From Pseudomonas ovata (GTDB lineage Bacteria > Pseudomonadota > Gammaproteobacteria > Pseudomonadales > Pseudomonadaceae), in assembly GCF_003131185.1 (NCBI RefSeq), contig NZ_QFFU01000026.1, positions 29,264-93,263 of the forward strand: DNA of 64,000 bases, read 5' to 3'. Shown here piece after piece: positions 52,095-60,802 of this stretch (position 1 is the first letter of the stretch; each line of letters begins with the position of its first letter). The translations under genes and the position numbers were made by a program. The notes beneath the pieces are model-generated. The model worked only from the letters and a program-made list of their open reading frames with translations, ran no database searches and was not told the origin of the DNA.

Positions 52095-53303
52095 GTGCAC
52101 TCATCCATCCTCATCATCGGTGCCGGCTTCGGCGGTCTGTGGAGCGCCCTGAGCGCCGTACGCCTGCTGGACCAGCACCAGCGTCTCGACATCACCGTCA
52201 CCGTACTGGCGCCCCAGGCCGAACTGCATGTACGCCCTCGCTTCTACGAACATGACATTGCTCCGACTGTCGCGCCACTGGCCGAACTGTTCGAAATTGT
52301 CGGCATCAATTTTGTACAAGGTTGTGCCACCGCCATTGACGCCGATGCCAGGCGCGTGAGCTATCTGGATGCCGGTGGCCGCGAGCAGCACCTGGGCTAC
52401 GATCGGCTGATTCTGGCCTCGGGCAGCCAGGTCGCCCGACCCGCCGTGGTGGCAGGCATCAACCAGCACACCTTCGACGTCGACAGCTACGCCTCTGCCC
52501 GGCGGCTCGGCGCGCACTTGCAGGCTCTGCGCGAGCAGCCGGACACCCCACAACGCAACACCGTGGTGGTGGTGGGTGGCGGCTTCACCGGCATTGAGAC
52601 GGCCACGGAAATGCCGGGGCGCCTGCGCGCCGTACTGGGCGAGGACGCGGACGTGCGGGTGGTGATCATTGATCGCGGCCAGACGATTGGCGGCGCCATG
52701 GGTCAGGCTATCGGCGAGATCGTCGCCCAGGCCAGCGACGAGGTCGGCCTGACCTGGCGCCTGGGCGCATCTGTCCAGGCCGTGGATGCCCAGGGCGTGA
52801 CGCTCGCAGGCGGCGAGCGCATCGAGGCTGGCACCGTGATCTGGGCCGTTGGCGTCAAGGCCTCGCCTTTGACCGAGCATGTGCAGGGCGAGCGCGACCC
52901 CAGCGGCCGCCTGCATGTGGACAACACCCTCAAGGTGCAGGGACAAGCGGCGATATTCGCCACGGGCGACACGGCCTTCGCCGCCAGTGACGAGCTGGGC
53001 AACCACGCTCTGATGACCTGCCAGCACGCCATTGCCCTGGGCCGCTCGGCCGGCAACAATGCTGCCGCCGACCTGTTGGGTGTGGCTGCGACGCCCTACC
53101 GCCAGGTCAAGTACGTCACCTGCCTGGACCTGGGGGCATGGGGTGCTGTCTATACCGAGGGCTGGGACCGTCAGGTGCTGCTCACCGGGCAAGAGGGCAA
53201 GGCCCTTAAGACGCAGATCAACACCCAATGGATCTACCCGCCGGCGGCACACCGGGCCAACGCGCTGGCGGCGGCCGATCCGTTGATTCCTGTAGTGGCG
53301 TAA
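52095..53303 (+). CDS. NAD(P)H dehydrogenase of NDH-2/FAD oxidoreductase type
   Basis: 402 aa from a GTG start with CAGGAG 8 bases upstream; the frame from 52038 would add an unlikely leader. First dinucleotide fold ILIIGAGFGGLWSAL near the N-terminus (FAD), second VVVVGGGFTGIETATEM near 155-170 (NADH), and ATGDTAFAA near 295 (FAD ribityl contact). This is the type-II NADH:quinone reductase layout, though without the C-terminal membrane helix, so a soluble or peripheral electron-transfer role is also possible. Divergent from the MocR gene. Confidence 0.88.
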   Translation: MHSSILIIGAGFGGLWSALSAVRLLDQHQRLDITVTVLAPQAELHVRPRFYEHDIAPTVAPLAELFEIVGINFVQGCATAIDADARRVSYLDAGGREQHLGYDRLILASGSQVARPAVVAGINQHTFDVDSYASARRLGAHLQALREQPDTPQRNTVVVVGGGFTGIETATEMPGRLRAVLGEDADVRVVIIDRGQTIGGAMGQAIGEIVAQASDEVGLTWRLGASVQAVDAQGVTLAGGERIEAGTVIWAVGVKASPLTEHVQGERDPSGRLHVDNTLKVQGQAAIFATGDTAFAASDELGNHALMTCQHAIALGRSAGNNAAADLLGVAATPYRQVKYVTCLDLGAWGAVYTEGWDRQVLLTGQEGKALKTQINTQWIYPPAAHRANALAAADPLIPVVA

Positions 53304-53360
53304 CCGGATCACGTACCATGGCCTGCCCGCAAACCCGCCGAGCAGGCCAAGGAGAAAACG

Positions 53361-54302
53361 GTGCACCCATCACAACCACGCCAATGGCTGTCTCCCTACT
53401 GGCTGTTGCTTGTCCTGCCGCCCCTGTTCTGGGCCGGTAATTTCATTGTCGGCCGGGCCGTACGCGACAGCCTCCCACCGATGTCGCTGTCGCTGTGGCG
53501 CTGGGTGATTGCGCTGGCCTTGATCCTGCCCTTTGCCTTGAAGCACCTGCGCAAGGACTGGCCTTTCTACATCCGGCATCCATGGCTGCTCGCCCGCCTT
53601 TCGCTGACGGGCGTGGTGGGCTTTACCTGCCTGACCTATATCGGCCTGCGCGACACCTCGGCAGCCAATGCCCTGCTGCTCAACTCCTGCATTCCGGTGC
53701 TGATCGCGCTGTTCGGTGCGCTGTTCTATCGCCAGCGACTGCATGGCATGCAGAACGCAGGGCTGCTGCTGTCGTGCGCGGGTGTGCTGGTGATCATCAC
53801 CCACGGTGACGTGCAAGCCCTGCTGAAGCTGAGTTTTTCTCACGGCGACCTGATTGTGTTCTGCGCCATGGTGTCGTTCGCGTTCTACACGTTGTGGTCA
53901 CGCAGCGTGCCGGCCGAGGTCAACCGGATCGGCCTGATGGCGGCCCAGATCGCCGTCGCGCTGCTGGCGCTGATTCCGCTGTGGTGGATCGAAACGTCAC
54001 AGGGTGCGGTCGCCCACTGGGACGCGGACAGCCTGATGGCCTTGCTGTACCTGGGCGTGTTTCCCTCGGTGCTGGGCTACTTGCTCTTTACCCTGGCCGT
54101 AGCCCGCTTCGGCGCGGCGCAGGCTGCGCTGTGCATCCACCTGATCCCGGTGTTCGGCGCGGTGCTGGCCGTCACATTCCTGGGCGAGTCGCTGCACCTG
54201 TACCACGCGCTGGGCATGGCGGGGATATTGATCGGGATCTGGCTGGCGCTGCGGGTTCGTTCAACAACGGTTAGCCCAAGAGAAAACCGTTCGATGCCGT
54301 AG
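53361..54302 (+). CDS. DMT-superfamily transporter (EamA)
   Basis: 313 aa with a GTG start (AAGGAG 8-13 bases upstream). Ten membrane helices in two EamA repeats (LLVLPPLFWAGNFIVGRAV and the second from about 155, DLIVFCAMVSFAFYTLWSR). EamA proteins usually export small metabolites or amino acids. The gene starts 57 bases after the flavoprotein gene and is probably co-transcribed under the MocR regulator. Confidence 0.88.
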   Translation: MHPSQPRQWLSPYWLLLVLPPLFWAGNFIVGRAVRDSLPPMSLSLWRWVIALALILPFALKHLRKDWPFYIRHPWLLARLSLTGVVGFTCLTYIGLRDTSAANALLLNSCIPVLIALFGALFYRQRLHGMQNAGLLLSCAGVLVIITHGDVQALLKLSFSHGDLIVFCAMVSFAFYTLWSRSVPAEVNRIGLMAAQIAVALLALIPLWWIETSQGAVAHWDADSLMALLYLGVFPSVLGYLLFTLAVARFGAAQAALCIHLIPVFGAVLAVTFLGESLHLYHALGMAGILIGIWLALRVRSTTVSPRENRSMP

Positions 54303-54433
54303 GGTCACTCATGCAAGGCACGCCTCTACATCGCTATGTTGCAGGGCTTGCAGCTCAACACGATCAAGGGTCTCCAAAATACAAAAACAGTCAGAACATG
54401 CAGTCGCTCACTTTCACACGGAGTATAAAAACA

Positions 54434-54913
54434 ATGTCATACGACCTTGACCTTATCGAGGCCTGCAAAAAGGCAGGCCTCCCCATCAACGTGTGCCATT
54501 CGCCAGAACACTATTTAGAAATAATCAACCAAACGTATCCAGCTTTGGGCAGCCGGATAGACCTCTCCTCGCTGCCTCACTACAAATACGCCAGGGCAAC
54601 CCCAGAACACATCCAGCGAGACTATTGCAACTTTGTAAAATCCCTACCCGACTTAGAGGACGATGACTCGGAGATCATTTATATAGGCGACAGCCTGACC
54701 GATCACGCCTACGTTGTAAAAAGCGCTGACCTGCACGCGTTCCTGTGTATGATTGTCGACATTCCCCAATCCCACTACCTGTTCCGCAGCGACTTTTCCT
54801 GGTGCATCAACCTGTCATTTGAAAATGATATGGAGTTTGCGCGACTTGGCGCCTGGCAAAACTCAATGCTCAATGCCGCCAAGCCCGAAGATGATCGCGA
54901 CAGTACCCAATAG
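54434..54913 (+). CDS. Orphan acidic protein in AT-richer DNA
   Basis: 159 aa. ATG at 54434 is preceded by GGAG at 11 bases. The protein is acidic and compact (SLPDLEDDDSEIIYIGDSLTD, in pieces), with Trp/Phe pairs near the end (FRSDFSWCINLSFENDM). I recognise no family; size, acidity and position resemble immunity proteins of polymorphic toxins, but no toxin gene is in place. Codon use is visibly richer in A and T than in the neighbours (ATA, TTA, AGA codons), a mark of recent transfer. Confidence 0.55.
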   Translation: MSYDLDLIEACKKAGLPINVCHSPEHYLEIINQTYPALGSRIDLSSLPHYKYARATPEHIQRDYCNFVKSLPDLEDDDSEIIYIGDSLTDHAYVVKSADLHAFLCMIVDIPQSHYLFRSDFSWCINLSFENDMEFARLGAWQNSMLNAAKPEDDRDSTQ

Positions 54914-55052
54914 CCGCCCGCGGCCCCTGAGCAATGAGAACCACGAACGCTACCGATTCACGTGGGACGTGCTGTACCGCCTGCAGGCCCAGCAAGACCT
55001 GGATGACAGCGGGCGCATCTACCCGCACAACCCGATTGTTGCCGATGGGTAG
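54891..55052 (+). CDS. Small hypothetical protein or fragment
   Basis: 53 aa frame beginning MIATVPNSRPRPLS and overlapping the end of the previous gene by 23 bases. The central RYRFTWDVLYRLQAQQDLDD and the ending GRIYPHNPIVADG read as genuine protein. It may be a small gene or the last part of a larger one that lost its start. Weak ribosome site (GAAG). Function unknown. Confidence 0.4.
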   Translation: MIATVPNSRPRPLSNENHERYRFTWDVLYRLQAQQDLDDSGRIYPHNPIVADG

Positions 55053-55262
55053 ACATCCGTAACGGCGTCATAAAGCCCACACCCCAAGCAACTAACTGAA
55101 GTCCGATGCTGCGCTCCCGATTTCTTTCTGCCGTCTGGGTGGCCCATTGGTATTTCAGGCAGCTGTTATCAGGAGACCCGCCCATCTCGGCTCCCCCTGA
55201 CTATTGCCGTCTTGCACGGTTGCAGGTATTGATGATGGTTTGGCGGGCCGCAGATAAGAGTC

Positions 55263-55595
55263 ATGCACACGTTATTCACGATCTTCGCAGCCGGTGTGAT
55301 GCCGATCCTGGCAATTGCACTGGCCATCCTGGCTTATCGACATAACATGAAGAAGTGGCGATTCAGGATTGATGCAGAGTTGCAGGCAGCCTTGAACGGA
55401 CAGGGTATTGAAGCCTACACATTGATCGTGGATAAACTGACCCCACCCGGCACCAACAGGACAGCGGATGTCTACCGGATCCTGCACGATGGCCAGGGTC
55501 GTTATTTCCTGTTCATCAAGACCGCAGAGCACCCGGGCGTGCTCAAGCCCCTGACCCAGGAGCGGGCGTTACTGGCGGCACGCATGAATGGATGA
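55263..55595 (+). CDS. Small membrane-anchored hypothetical protein
   Basis: 110 aa. One N-terminal membrane helix (TLFTIFAAGVMPILAIALAILAY, residues 3-25, quoted in part) followed by a basic turn (RHNMKKWR) and a soluble tail of about 80 residues with YTLIVDKLTPPGTNRTADVYRIL and YFLFIKTAEHPGV. ATG at 55263. No family recognised. It follows 210 bases without a gene (55053-55262) and ends before the tRNA-Ser terminator. Confidence 0.55.
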   Translation: MHTLFTIFAAGVMPILAIALAILAYRHNMKKWRFRIDAELQAALNGQGIEAYTLIVDKLTPPGTNRTADVYRILHDGQGRYFLFIKTAEHPGVLKPLTQERALLAARMNG

Positions 55596-55655
55596 GAGGG
55601 ACACGCCTGAGCAGTGTGGAGCGTGGCAACTGCCTTGCACCCAAGCCCCAGAAAC

Positions 55656-55693
55656 AAAAAATCCCCGCTATCGCCAGGATAGTCGGGGGTTTT
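55656..55693. terminator. Bidirectional terminator next to tRNA-Ser
   Basis: AAAATCCCCGCTATC pairs with GATAGTCGGGGGTTTT over a short GCCAG loop, with A-run left and T-run right. It ends the minus-strand tRNA-Ser transcript and any plus-strand transcript from the gene at 55263. Confidence 0.8.
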
Positions 55694-55707
55694 AGCTACA
55701 GCGGTAA

Positions 55708-55797
55708 TGGCGGAGAGATAGGGATTCGAACCCTAGGTACTGTTGCCAGTACAACGGATTTCGAATCCGTCCCATTCGGCCACTCTGGCATCTCTCC
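55708..55797 (-). tRNA. tRNA-Ser (anticodon CGA)
   Basis: 90 bases on the minus strand with the long variable arm of tRNA-Ser. Acceptor GGAGAGA pairs with TCTCTCC, followed by G and the encoded CCA. The anticodon loop reads ATTCGAAAT with CGA. T-loop GGTTCGAATCC. Confidence 0.97.
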
Positions 55798-55807
55798 AAT
55801 GGCGCGC

Positions 55808-55835
55808 ATCATACCAGCCTGAATGCAGATGTCGA
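55808..55835 (-). promoter_or_regulatory. Sigma-70-type promoter of tRNA-Ser
   Basis: Minus strand: -10 TATGAT (55808-55813), 16-base spacer, weak -35 TCGACA (55830-55835), then a GC-rich discriminator before the tRNA start. Confidence 0.55.
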
Positions 55836-55887
55836 GCAATTTCTGCATTTTTTTGCGTGGTATCAAGCGCTTGCGTCGCAGGTGCCC

Positions 55888-56598
55888 TTAAAGCGGCACG
55901 CCCAGACGGTGGGCCACTTCTTCGTAGGCTTCGATCACGTCGCCCAGACCCTGGCGGAAGCGGTCCTTGTCCATCTTCTTGCGGGTCTCTTTGTCCCACA
56001 GGCGGCAGCCGTCAGGGCTGAATTCGTCGCCCAGGACGATTTCGCCGTGGAACACGCCGAACTCCAGCTTGAAGTCGACCAGCAGCAGGCCGGCGTCGTC
56101 GAACAGTTTGCTCAGTACGTCGTTGACCTTGAGCGACAGCTCTTTCATGCGCGCCAGGTGCTCGGCAGTGCCCCAGCCGAACGCCACGACGTGGGATTCG
56201 TTGATGAACGGGTCGCCCTTGGCGTCGTCCTTCAGGAACAGCTCGAAGGTGTAGGGCTCAAGCTTGAGGCCCTCTTCGACGCCCAGGCGCTTGACCAGGC
56301 TGCCGGCGGCGTAGTTGCGCACCACGCACTCGACCGGAATCATGTCCAGCTTCTTGACCAGCGACTCGTTGTCGCCCAGCAGCTTGTCGAACTGGGTCGG
56401 AATGCCGGCCTCTTCGAGCTTCTGCATGATGAACGCGTTGAACTTGTTGTTCACCGTGCCCTTGCGGTCCAGTTGTTCGATGCGCTTGCCGTCGAACGCC
56501 GAAGTGTCGTTGCGAAACAGCAGGATCAAGCGGTCGGCGTCGTCGGTCTTGTACACCGACTTGGCTTTGCCGCGGTAGAGTTCTTCACGTTTTTCCAT
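55888..56598 (-). CDS. purC: SAICAR synthetase (purine biosynthesis)
   Basis: 236 aa, the usual size. Joins CAIR and aspartate with ATP to give SAICAR in purine synthesis. Signatures: YRGKAKSVYKTDDADRLIL at the start, ECVVRNYAAGSLVKRLG, LVDFKLEFG and GDEFSPDGCRLWD near the end. ATG at 56598. It is the last gene of dapA-bamC-MBL-purC, a standard Pseudomonas gene order. Confidence 0.97.
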   Translation of the reverse strand: MEKREELYRGKAKSVYKTDDADRLILLFRNDTSAFDGKRIEQLDRKGTVNNKFNAFIMQKLEEAGIPTQFDKLLGDNESLVKKLDMIPVECVVRNYAAGSLVKRLGVEEGLKLEPYTFELFLKDDAKGDPFINESHVVAFGWGTAEHLARMKELSLKVNDVLSKLFDDAGLLLVDFKLEFGVFHGEIVLGDEFSPDGCRLWDKETRKKMDKDRFRQGLGDVIEAYEEVAHRLGVPL

Positions 56599-56626
56599 GA
56601 TGGGCTCCGCTTGCTAAATGATAGGG

Positions 56627-57385
56627 CTAGGCGATCTGTCGCCAGTCGAGCCCACAATCTTGATCGGCCAGTTGCAGCCAGTCCGGGTCACACCCAAGGG
56701 TGTCGACGAAACATTGCCGGGCCAGCTGCGGCAGGTTGTTCTTGGTGCTCAGGTGGGCCAGCACCAGGTGTTGCAGTGTCTGCCAGCCCAGCTCGCTCAC
56801 CAGGCTGGCAGCCTGGTGATTGTTCAAATGTCCCGATTGGCCTCCCACGCGCTGCTTGAGAAAGACCGGGTAGCGGCCTCGGGCAAGCATGTCGCGACAG
56901 TGGTTGGCCTCGATCATCAGGGCATCCAGGCCCTGATAGCGCTCCAGCACGTTGCTGCAGTATGACCCCAGGTCGGTCAGGAGGCCAAAGCGCCGCTGCC
57001 CGTCGCTGAAGACGAACTGGGTCGGTTCCAGCGCATCGTGCTCGACCGACACCACGTCGATCTCCAGCGCGCCGATCTGCAACGGCGTACCGGCACTCAG
57101 GAGACCGGCGACTTCCAGCGGCTTGCGCAAGCCGCGCTGGGTGCCGCGGCTCAGGTAGACCGGCACCGTATAGCGCCGTGACAGCAACCCCACGCCATGC
57201 ACATGATCGGCATGCTCGTGGGTCACCAGAATGGCGCTCAGTTGTGCAGGGTCGACACCGAGCCGCGCCAGGCGACGCTCGGTCTCGCGCAGCGAGAAGC
57301 CGCAGTCGACCAGCACATAGGTGTCATGGCTGGCGACCAGCGTGGCATTGCCACGGCTGCCGCTGCCCAGGCTGGCGAAGCGCAC
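56627..57385 (-). CDS. MBL-fold metallohydrolase
   Basis: 252 aa. Metal-binding motif THEHADH at 55-61, with LLTDLGSYCSN (about 135) and EANHCRDMLA (about 158) giving further ligands. Opening FASLGSGSRGNATLV is typical of the YycJ/WalJ group of metallo-beta-lactamase-fold proteins, some of which are 5'-3' exonucleases. The gene has one base between its start and the bamC stop. Substrate unproven. Confidence 0.9.
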   Translation of the reverse strand: MRFASLGSGSRGNATLVASHDTYVLVDCGFSLRETERRLARLGVDPAQLSAILVTHEHADHVHGVGLLSRRYTVPVYLSRGTQRGLRKPLEVAGLLSAGTPLQIGALEIDVVSVEHDALEPTQFVFSDGQRRFGLLTDLGSYCSNVLERYQGLDALMIEANHCRDMLARGRYPVFLKQRVGGQSGHLNNHQAASLVSELGWQTLQHLVLAHLSTKNNLPQLARQCFVDTLGCDPDWLQLADQDCGLDWRQIA

Positions 57386-58504
57386 TTAACCCAGGTGGTC
57401 CTGAATGACGCTCAGCACCCGGCGTGCCACGTCGGCAGGGGCCACGGTGTTGATGTTCTTCTCGACCGTGACCTGCACGCTTTCACCGACCTTGCTCAGG
57501 CGCACCTGATAACGCTCGGCACGCGCTTCTATCTCTTCCTTGCTGGCCTTGCCGCCAAACAGGCCGCTGATCAAGCCCGGCTCGTTTTCAGGCTTGTCGG
57601 CGCGCTCGGCCAGGTTGATGTAGTACAGGCCCAGGCTGCGGTTGATGTCCTCGACGCGCCAGTCACCCTGCTCCAAGGCCCGGCCGACACTGGACCAGGC
57701 ACGATCAAGGTCGGCGCCCAGGTTGAGCATCGGGTTGCCGCTGCCGTCGACGCCCATCGCCACGCGGCTCGGGGTGTCGTAGTCGCGGGCAGCCAGCAGG
57801 GACACCGAACCGCCCTGCCTGGCGTTGCGGCTCAGGCCGGCGAGCAGGTCATCGGTCAGCGAGGCGTTCAGGCCGGCGCTGCTGGCGTTGTCGGGGAATT
57901 CGACCTCGGCGGTGCTGCCGGCGGCACGCGAAACGCTGACGACGTAGATTTCACTGGTATTGCGCTGTACGCCCGGCTCGATACGCACCCGCACGCGGGT
58001 TTCGCTGTCGGCGGCGGTACCGCTGGCGCTCAGGCGACGGGAAACGGAGGCCGACAGCTCGTCCAGACGCTGCCAGGTGGTGCTGAACTCGCCGGTTTGC
58101 GGGCGCTCCTCGGCAATCCGAAAGCCGTTGTCTTCAAAATACTGGTGCGCCACCGACCAGATTTCAGCCGGCGGGCGCTGGGCCAGGATCCAGCGTGCAC
58201 CACCGCTTTGCTGCAGGCTGAAGTCGCTGGACTCGGCTGCGCTGGTGGCCATCGGCACAGGTCGCGGTACGGTGTACTCGCCCCTCTGGGTGCTGTCGGC
58301 CACGTTGCGCGGGATCGGCAACAGCGGGTCCAGGCGCTTGACGCCGGTGACGTCGGCAGGCACTTGCATAGGTGCAGTCTGGGTCGATTCCAGGTAATCG
58401 CTGCCGCGATCACGGAAATAACCGTCAGGACCCCAGACCCAGCCACAACCACTGGTGCTGGAGATGATCAGGGCAAGTGCGGAGAATCCGGCCAATCGCT
58501 TCAT
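57386..58504 (-). CDS. bamC: Outer-membrane assembly lipoprotein BamC
   Basis: 372 aa. Lipoprotein signal with hydrophobic SALALIISSTSGC, lipidation at Cys20, though the residue three before Cys is Thr and not Leu. BamC belongs to the BAM complex that inserts barrel proteins into the outer membrane. The N-terminal stretch GPDGYFRDRGSDYLES and two helix-grip domains follow. ATG at 58504 with GAGGAAG 9 bases upstream is better than the TTG at 58522. Located directly after dapA (18 bases), as usual for the old name dapX. Confidence 0.9.
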   Translation of the reverse strand: MKRLAGFSALALIISSTSGCGWVWGPDGYFRDRGSDYLESTQTAPMQVPADVTGVKRLDPLLPIPRNVADSTQRGEYTVPRPVPMATSAAESSDFSLQQSGGARWILAQRPPAEIWSVAHQYFEDNGFRIAEERPQTGEFSTTWQRLDELSASVSRRLSASGTAADSETRVRVRIEPGVQRNTSEIYVVSVSRAAGSTAEVEFPDNASSAGLNASLTDDLLAGLSRNARQGGSVSLLAARDYDTPSRVAMGVDGSGNPMLNLGADLDRAWSSVGRALEQGDWRVEDINRSLGLYYINLAERADKPENEPGLISGLFGGKASKEEIEARAERYQVRLSKVGESVQVTVEKNINTVAPADVARRVLSVIQDHLG

Positions 58505-58522
58505 TGCGTTGTACTTCCTCAA

Positions 58523-59401
58523 TTAAACCAGTACGCCGGCCTGGCGCAGGGCCTGGCGCAGCGGTTCGTGACAGGCCTGGCTGAGCCAGGTCAGTGGCAG
58601 ACGGATACCGTCGGCCATCATGCCCATCTCGCTCAGGGCCCATTTCACGGGGATAGGGTTGGATTCGATGAACAAGGTGTTGTTGAGCGAGGAAATCCGG
58701 TCGTTGATGGCGCGTGCAGCGGCGGCATCGCCGCGCAGGGCCGCGGCGCACATGTCGCTGACGGCACGCGGTGCGACGTTGGCGGTCACGGAGATGTTGC
58801 CCTTGCCGCCCAGCAGCATCAGTTCGACCGCCGTGGCGTCATCACCGGAATAGACCATGAAGTCGTTGCTGACCCCGGCCAGGATGTCCCTGGCGCGCTG
58901 CAGGTCGCCGGTGGCTTCCTTGATACCGATGATGTTGGCCACCTTCGACAGGCGGATCACGGTCTCGGCCTTCATGTCGCAGGCAGTGCGGCCCGGCACG
59001 TTGTAGAGGATCTGCGGGATGTCCACGGTGCGCGCGATGTGGCTGAAGTGCTGGAACAGGCCTTCCTGGGTCGGCTTGTTGTAGTAAGGCGTAACCAGCA
59101 GGCAGGCGTCGACGCCGGCCGCCTTGGCGTTGCCGGTCAGTTCGATCGCTTCACTGGTGGAGTTGGCACCGGTGCCGGCGATCACCGGGATACGCCCGGC
59201 CACCTGGTCGACCACGCGACGAATCACCTCGATGTGCTCGTCGACGCTCAGGGTCGCCGATTCACCTGTGGTTCCCACGGCAACGATGGCGTTGGTGCCC
59301 TCTTGCAGGTGGAAGTCAACCAGTTTGCTCAGGCTGTCCCAGTCGAGACCACCTTGTGCATCCATGGGGGTGACCAGTGCCACCATACTGCCCGCAATCA
59401 T
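58523..59401 (-). CDS. dapA: 4-hydroxy-tetrahydrodipicolinate synthase
   Basis: 292 aa. First step of lysine/diaminopimelate synthesis, joining pyruvate and aspartate semialdehyde. Tyr133 (ILYNVPGRT) and the Schiff-base Lys161 (GIKEATGD) are at the textbook positions when the start is ATG 59401, which also has AGGAG 7-8 bases upstream. The pyruvate-binding GTTGESATL motif is at 43-51. First gene of the four-gene operon. Confidence 0.97.
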   Translation of the reverse strand: MIAGSMVALVTPMDAQGGLDWDSLSKLVDFHLQEGTNAIVAVGTTGESATLSVDEHIEVIRRVVDQVAGRIPVIAGTGANSTSEAIELTGNAKAAGVDACLLVTPYYNKPTQEGLFQHFSHIARTVDIPQILYNVPGRTACDMKAETVIRLSKVANIIGIKEATGDLQRARDILAGVSNDFMVYSGDDATAVELMLLGGKGNISVTANVAPRAVSDMCAAALRGDAAAARAINDRISSLNNTLFIESNPIPVKWALSEMGMMADGIRLPLTWLSQACHEPLRQALRQAGVLV

Positions 59402-59715
59402 GCAACCGCTCCTGCCGGAAAAAGAGAGCCGTAATGGTACTGGCGCCATCAGCCTTGCACAAGCGAAGTACCACGCTCTGAGCATTCCCCTGAGCGATGG
59501 TTTTCGCTACCCTTCGTCCTTTGCTCGGTACAGGTCACCTGCGCCTTGCGTGCAATCGTCCGGTTTTGTCCTGCAAACCCCTGCCCCAGCGCCTTGCAGC
59601 CCTGACACGCAGGTCTTCATCGACAATCAGCCAGCCGACGCGGCGCACCCCAGACCACCGAATCGACTCTGCAAGAGCCGAAATGTACCGACCGTTCATC
59701 ATCTAGGAATGCTGC
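59402..59715. other. Divergent control region of dapA and gcvR
   Basis: 314 bases between two divergent starts, with no gene. It must hold both promoters; I could not assign clear -10/-35 pairs. The gcvR side has TAGGA 10 bases before an in-frame ATG. Confidence 0.5.
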
Positions 59716-60279
59716 ATGTCGTCCACCCCCCCAGTTCGCGAACAATTCCTTGTCATCAGTGCCCTTGGCGCCAACCCCATGGAGCTGACCAACGTTCTGT
59801 GCCGTGCCAGCCATGAAAGCCGCTGCGCCGTGGTCAGCTCACGCCTGACCCGCCACGGCGAGTGCAGTGCGCTGGTCCTGCAGATCTCCGGCAGCTGGGA
59901 CGCCCTGGCGCGCCTGGAGACCGCCCTGCCGAACCTGAGCAAGAAGCACGCCTTCACCACCAGTGTGGTGCGCAGCGCGACCCTGGAGAGCCGTCCCGAG
60001 GCGCTGCCCTACGTGGCCTATATCAGCTCGGCGTACCGCCCGGACATCATCAATGAACTGTGCCAGTTCTTCATCGACCATAACGTCGAGCTGGAAAACC
60101 TGGTGTGCGACACCTACCAGGCGCCGCAGACCGGCGGCACCATGCTCAACGCCACCTTTACCGTCACGCTGCCGGCCGGCACCCAGATCAGTTGGCTGCG
60201 CGACCAGTTCCTGGACTTCTCCGACGCCCTGAACCTCGATGCCCTCATCGAGCCATGGCGTCCACAGACCCCTACCTGA
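59716..60279 (+). CDS. gcvR: Glycine cleavage system regulator GcvR (ACT-ACT)
   Basis: 187 aa with two ACT domains (about 10-85, FLVISALGANPMELTNVLCRAS; and about 95-180, YVAYISSAYRPDIINELCQFF, cited in part). In E. coli GcvR binds glycine and blocks the activator GcvA. The glycine cleavage genes are not in the window. bcp follows after nine bases, the usual neighbour. Start at 59716 (MSSTPPVREQ). Confidence 0.88.
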   Translation: MSSTPPVREQFLVISALGANPMELTNVLCRASHESRCAVVSSRLTRHGECSALVLQISGSWDALARLETALPNLSKKHAFTTSVVRSATLESRPEALPYVAYISSAYRPDIINELCQFFIDHNVELENLVCDTYQAPQTGGTMLNATFTVTLPAGTQISWLRDQFLDFSDALNLDALIEPWRPQTPT

Positions 60280-60288
60280 GGACAACCG

Positions 60289-60762
60289 ATGGCCGTTGCA
60301 GTCGACCAGCCCGTCAACGATTTCCAGGCACCTGCCACTGGCGGCCAGACCGTCAGCCTGTCCGGGCTCAAGGGTCGCCAGGTGGTGATCTATTTCTACC
60401 CCAAGGACAACACGCCAGGGTGCACCACTGAAGGCCAGGGCTTCCGCGACAGCCTGGCGCAGTTCGAGGCGGCCAACACGGTGGTGTTCGGCGTCTCGCG
60501 CGACAGCCTCAAGACCCACGAGAACTTCAAGGCCAAGCAGGCGTTCACTTTCGAGCTGATTTCGGACAAGGACGAGGCCTTGTGCCAGCTGTTCGACGTC
60601 ATCAAGCTTAAAAAGCTGTATGGCAAGGAATACCTGGGCGTGGATCGCAGCACCTTCCTGATCGACAAGGACGGTGTGCTGCGCCATGAATGGCGCGGCG
60701 TGAAGGTGCCAGGCCACGTGGACGAGGTGCTGGCCCGCGCCCAGGCACTGAATCAGGGCTGA
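60289..60762 (+). CDS. bcp: Bcp/PrxQ thiol peroxidase
   Basis: 157 aa. Thioredoxin-fold peroxiredoxin that reduces hydroperoxides. Peroxidatic Cys45 in DNTPGCTTEGQGFRD. E. coli Bcp has the resolving Cys five residues later; here that position is Gln50, and the only other Cys is Cys98 or nearby (EALCQLF). It may therefore work as a 1-Cys enzyme or use that other Cys. Co-transcribed with gcvR. Confidence 0.94.
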   Translation: MAVAVDQPVNDFQAPATGGQTVSLSGLKGRQVVIYFYPKDNTPGCTTEGQGFRDSLAQFEAANTVVFGVSRDSLKTHENFKAKQAFTFELISDKDEALCQLFDVIKLKKLYGKEYLGVDRSTFLIDKDGVLRHEWRGVKVPGHVDEVLARAQALNQG

Positions 60763-60802
60763 GCCAGCGCTGGAGGCGTCTTGCGACGCCTTCGGTCAAC
60801 GG

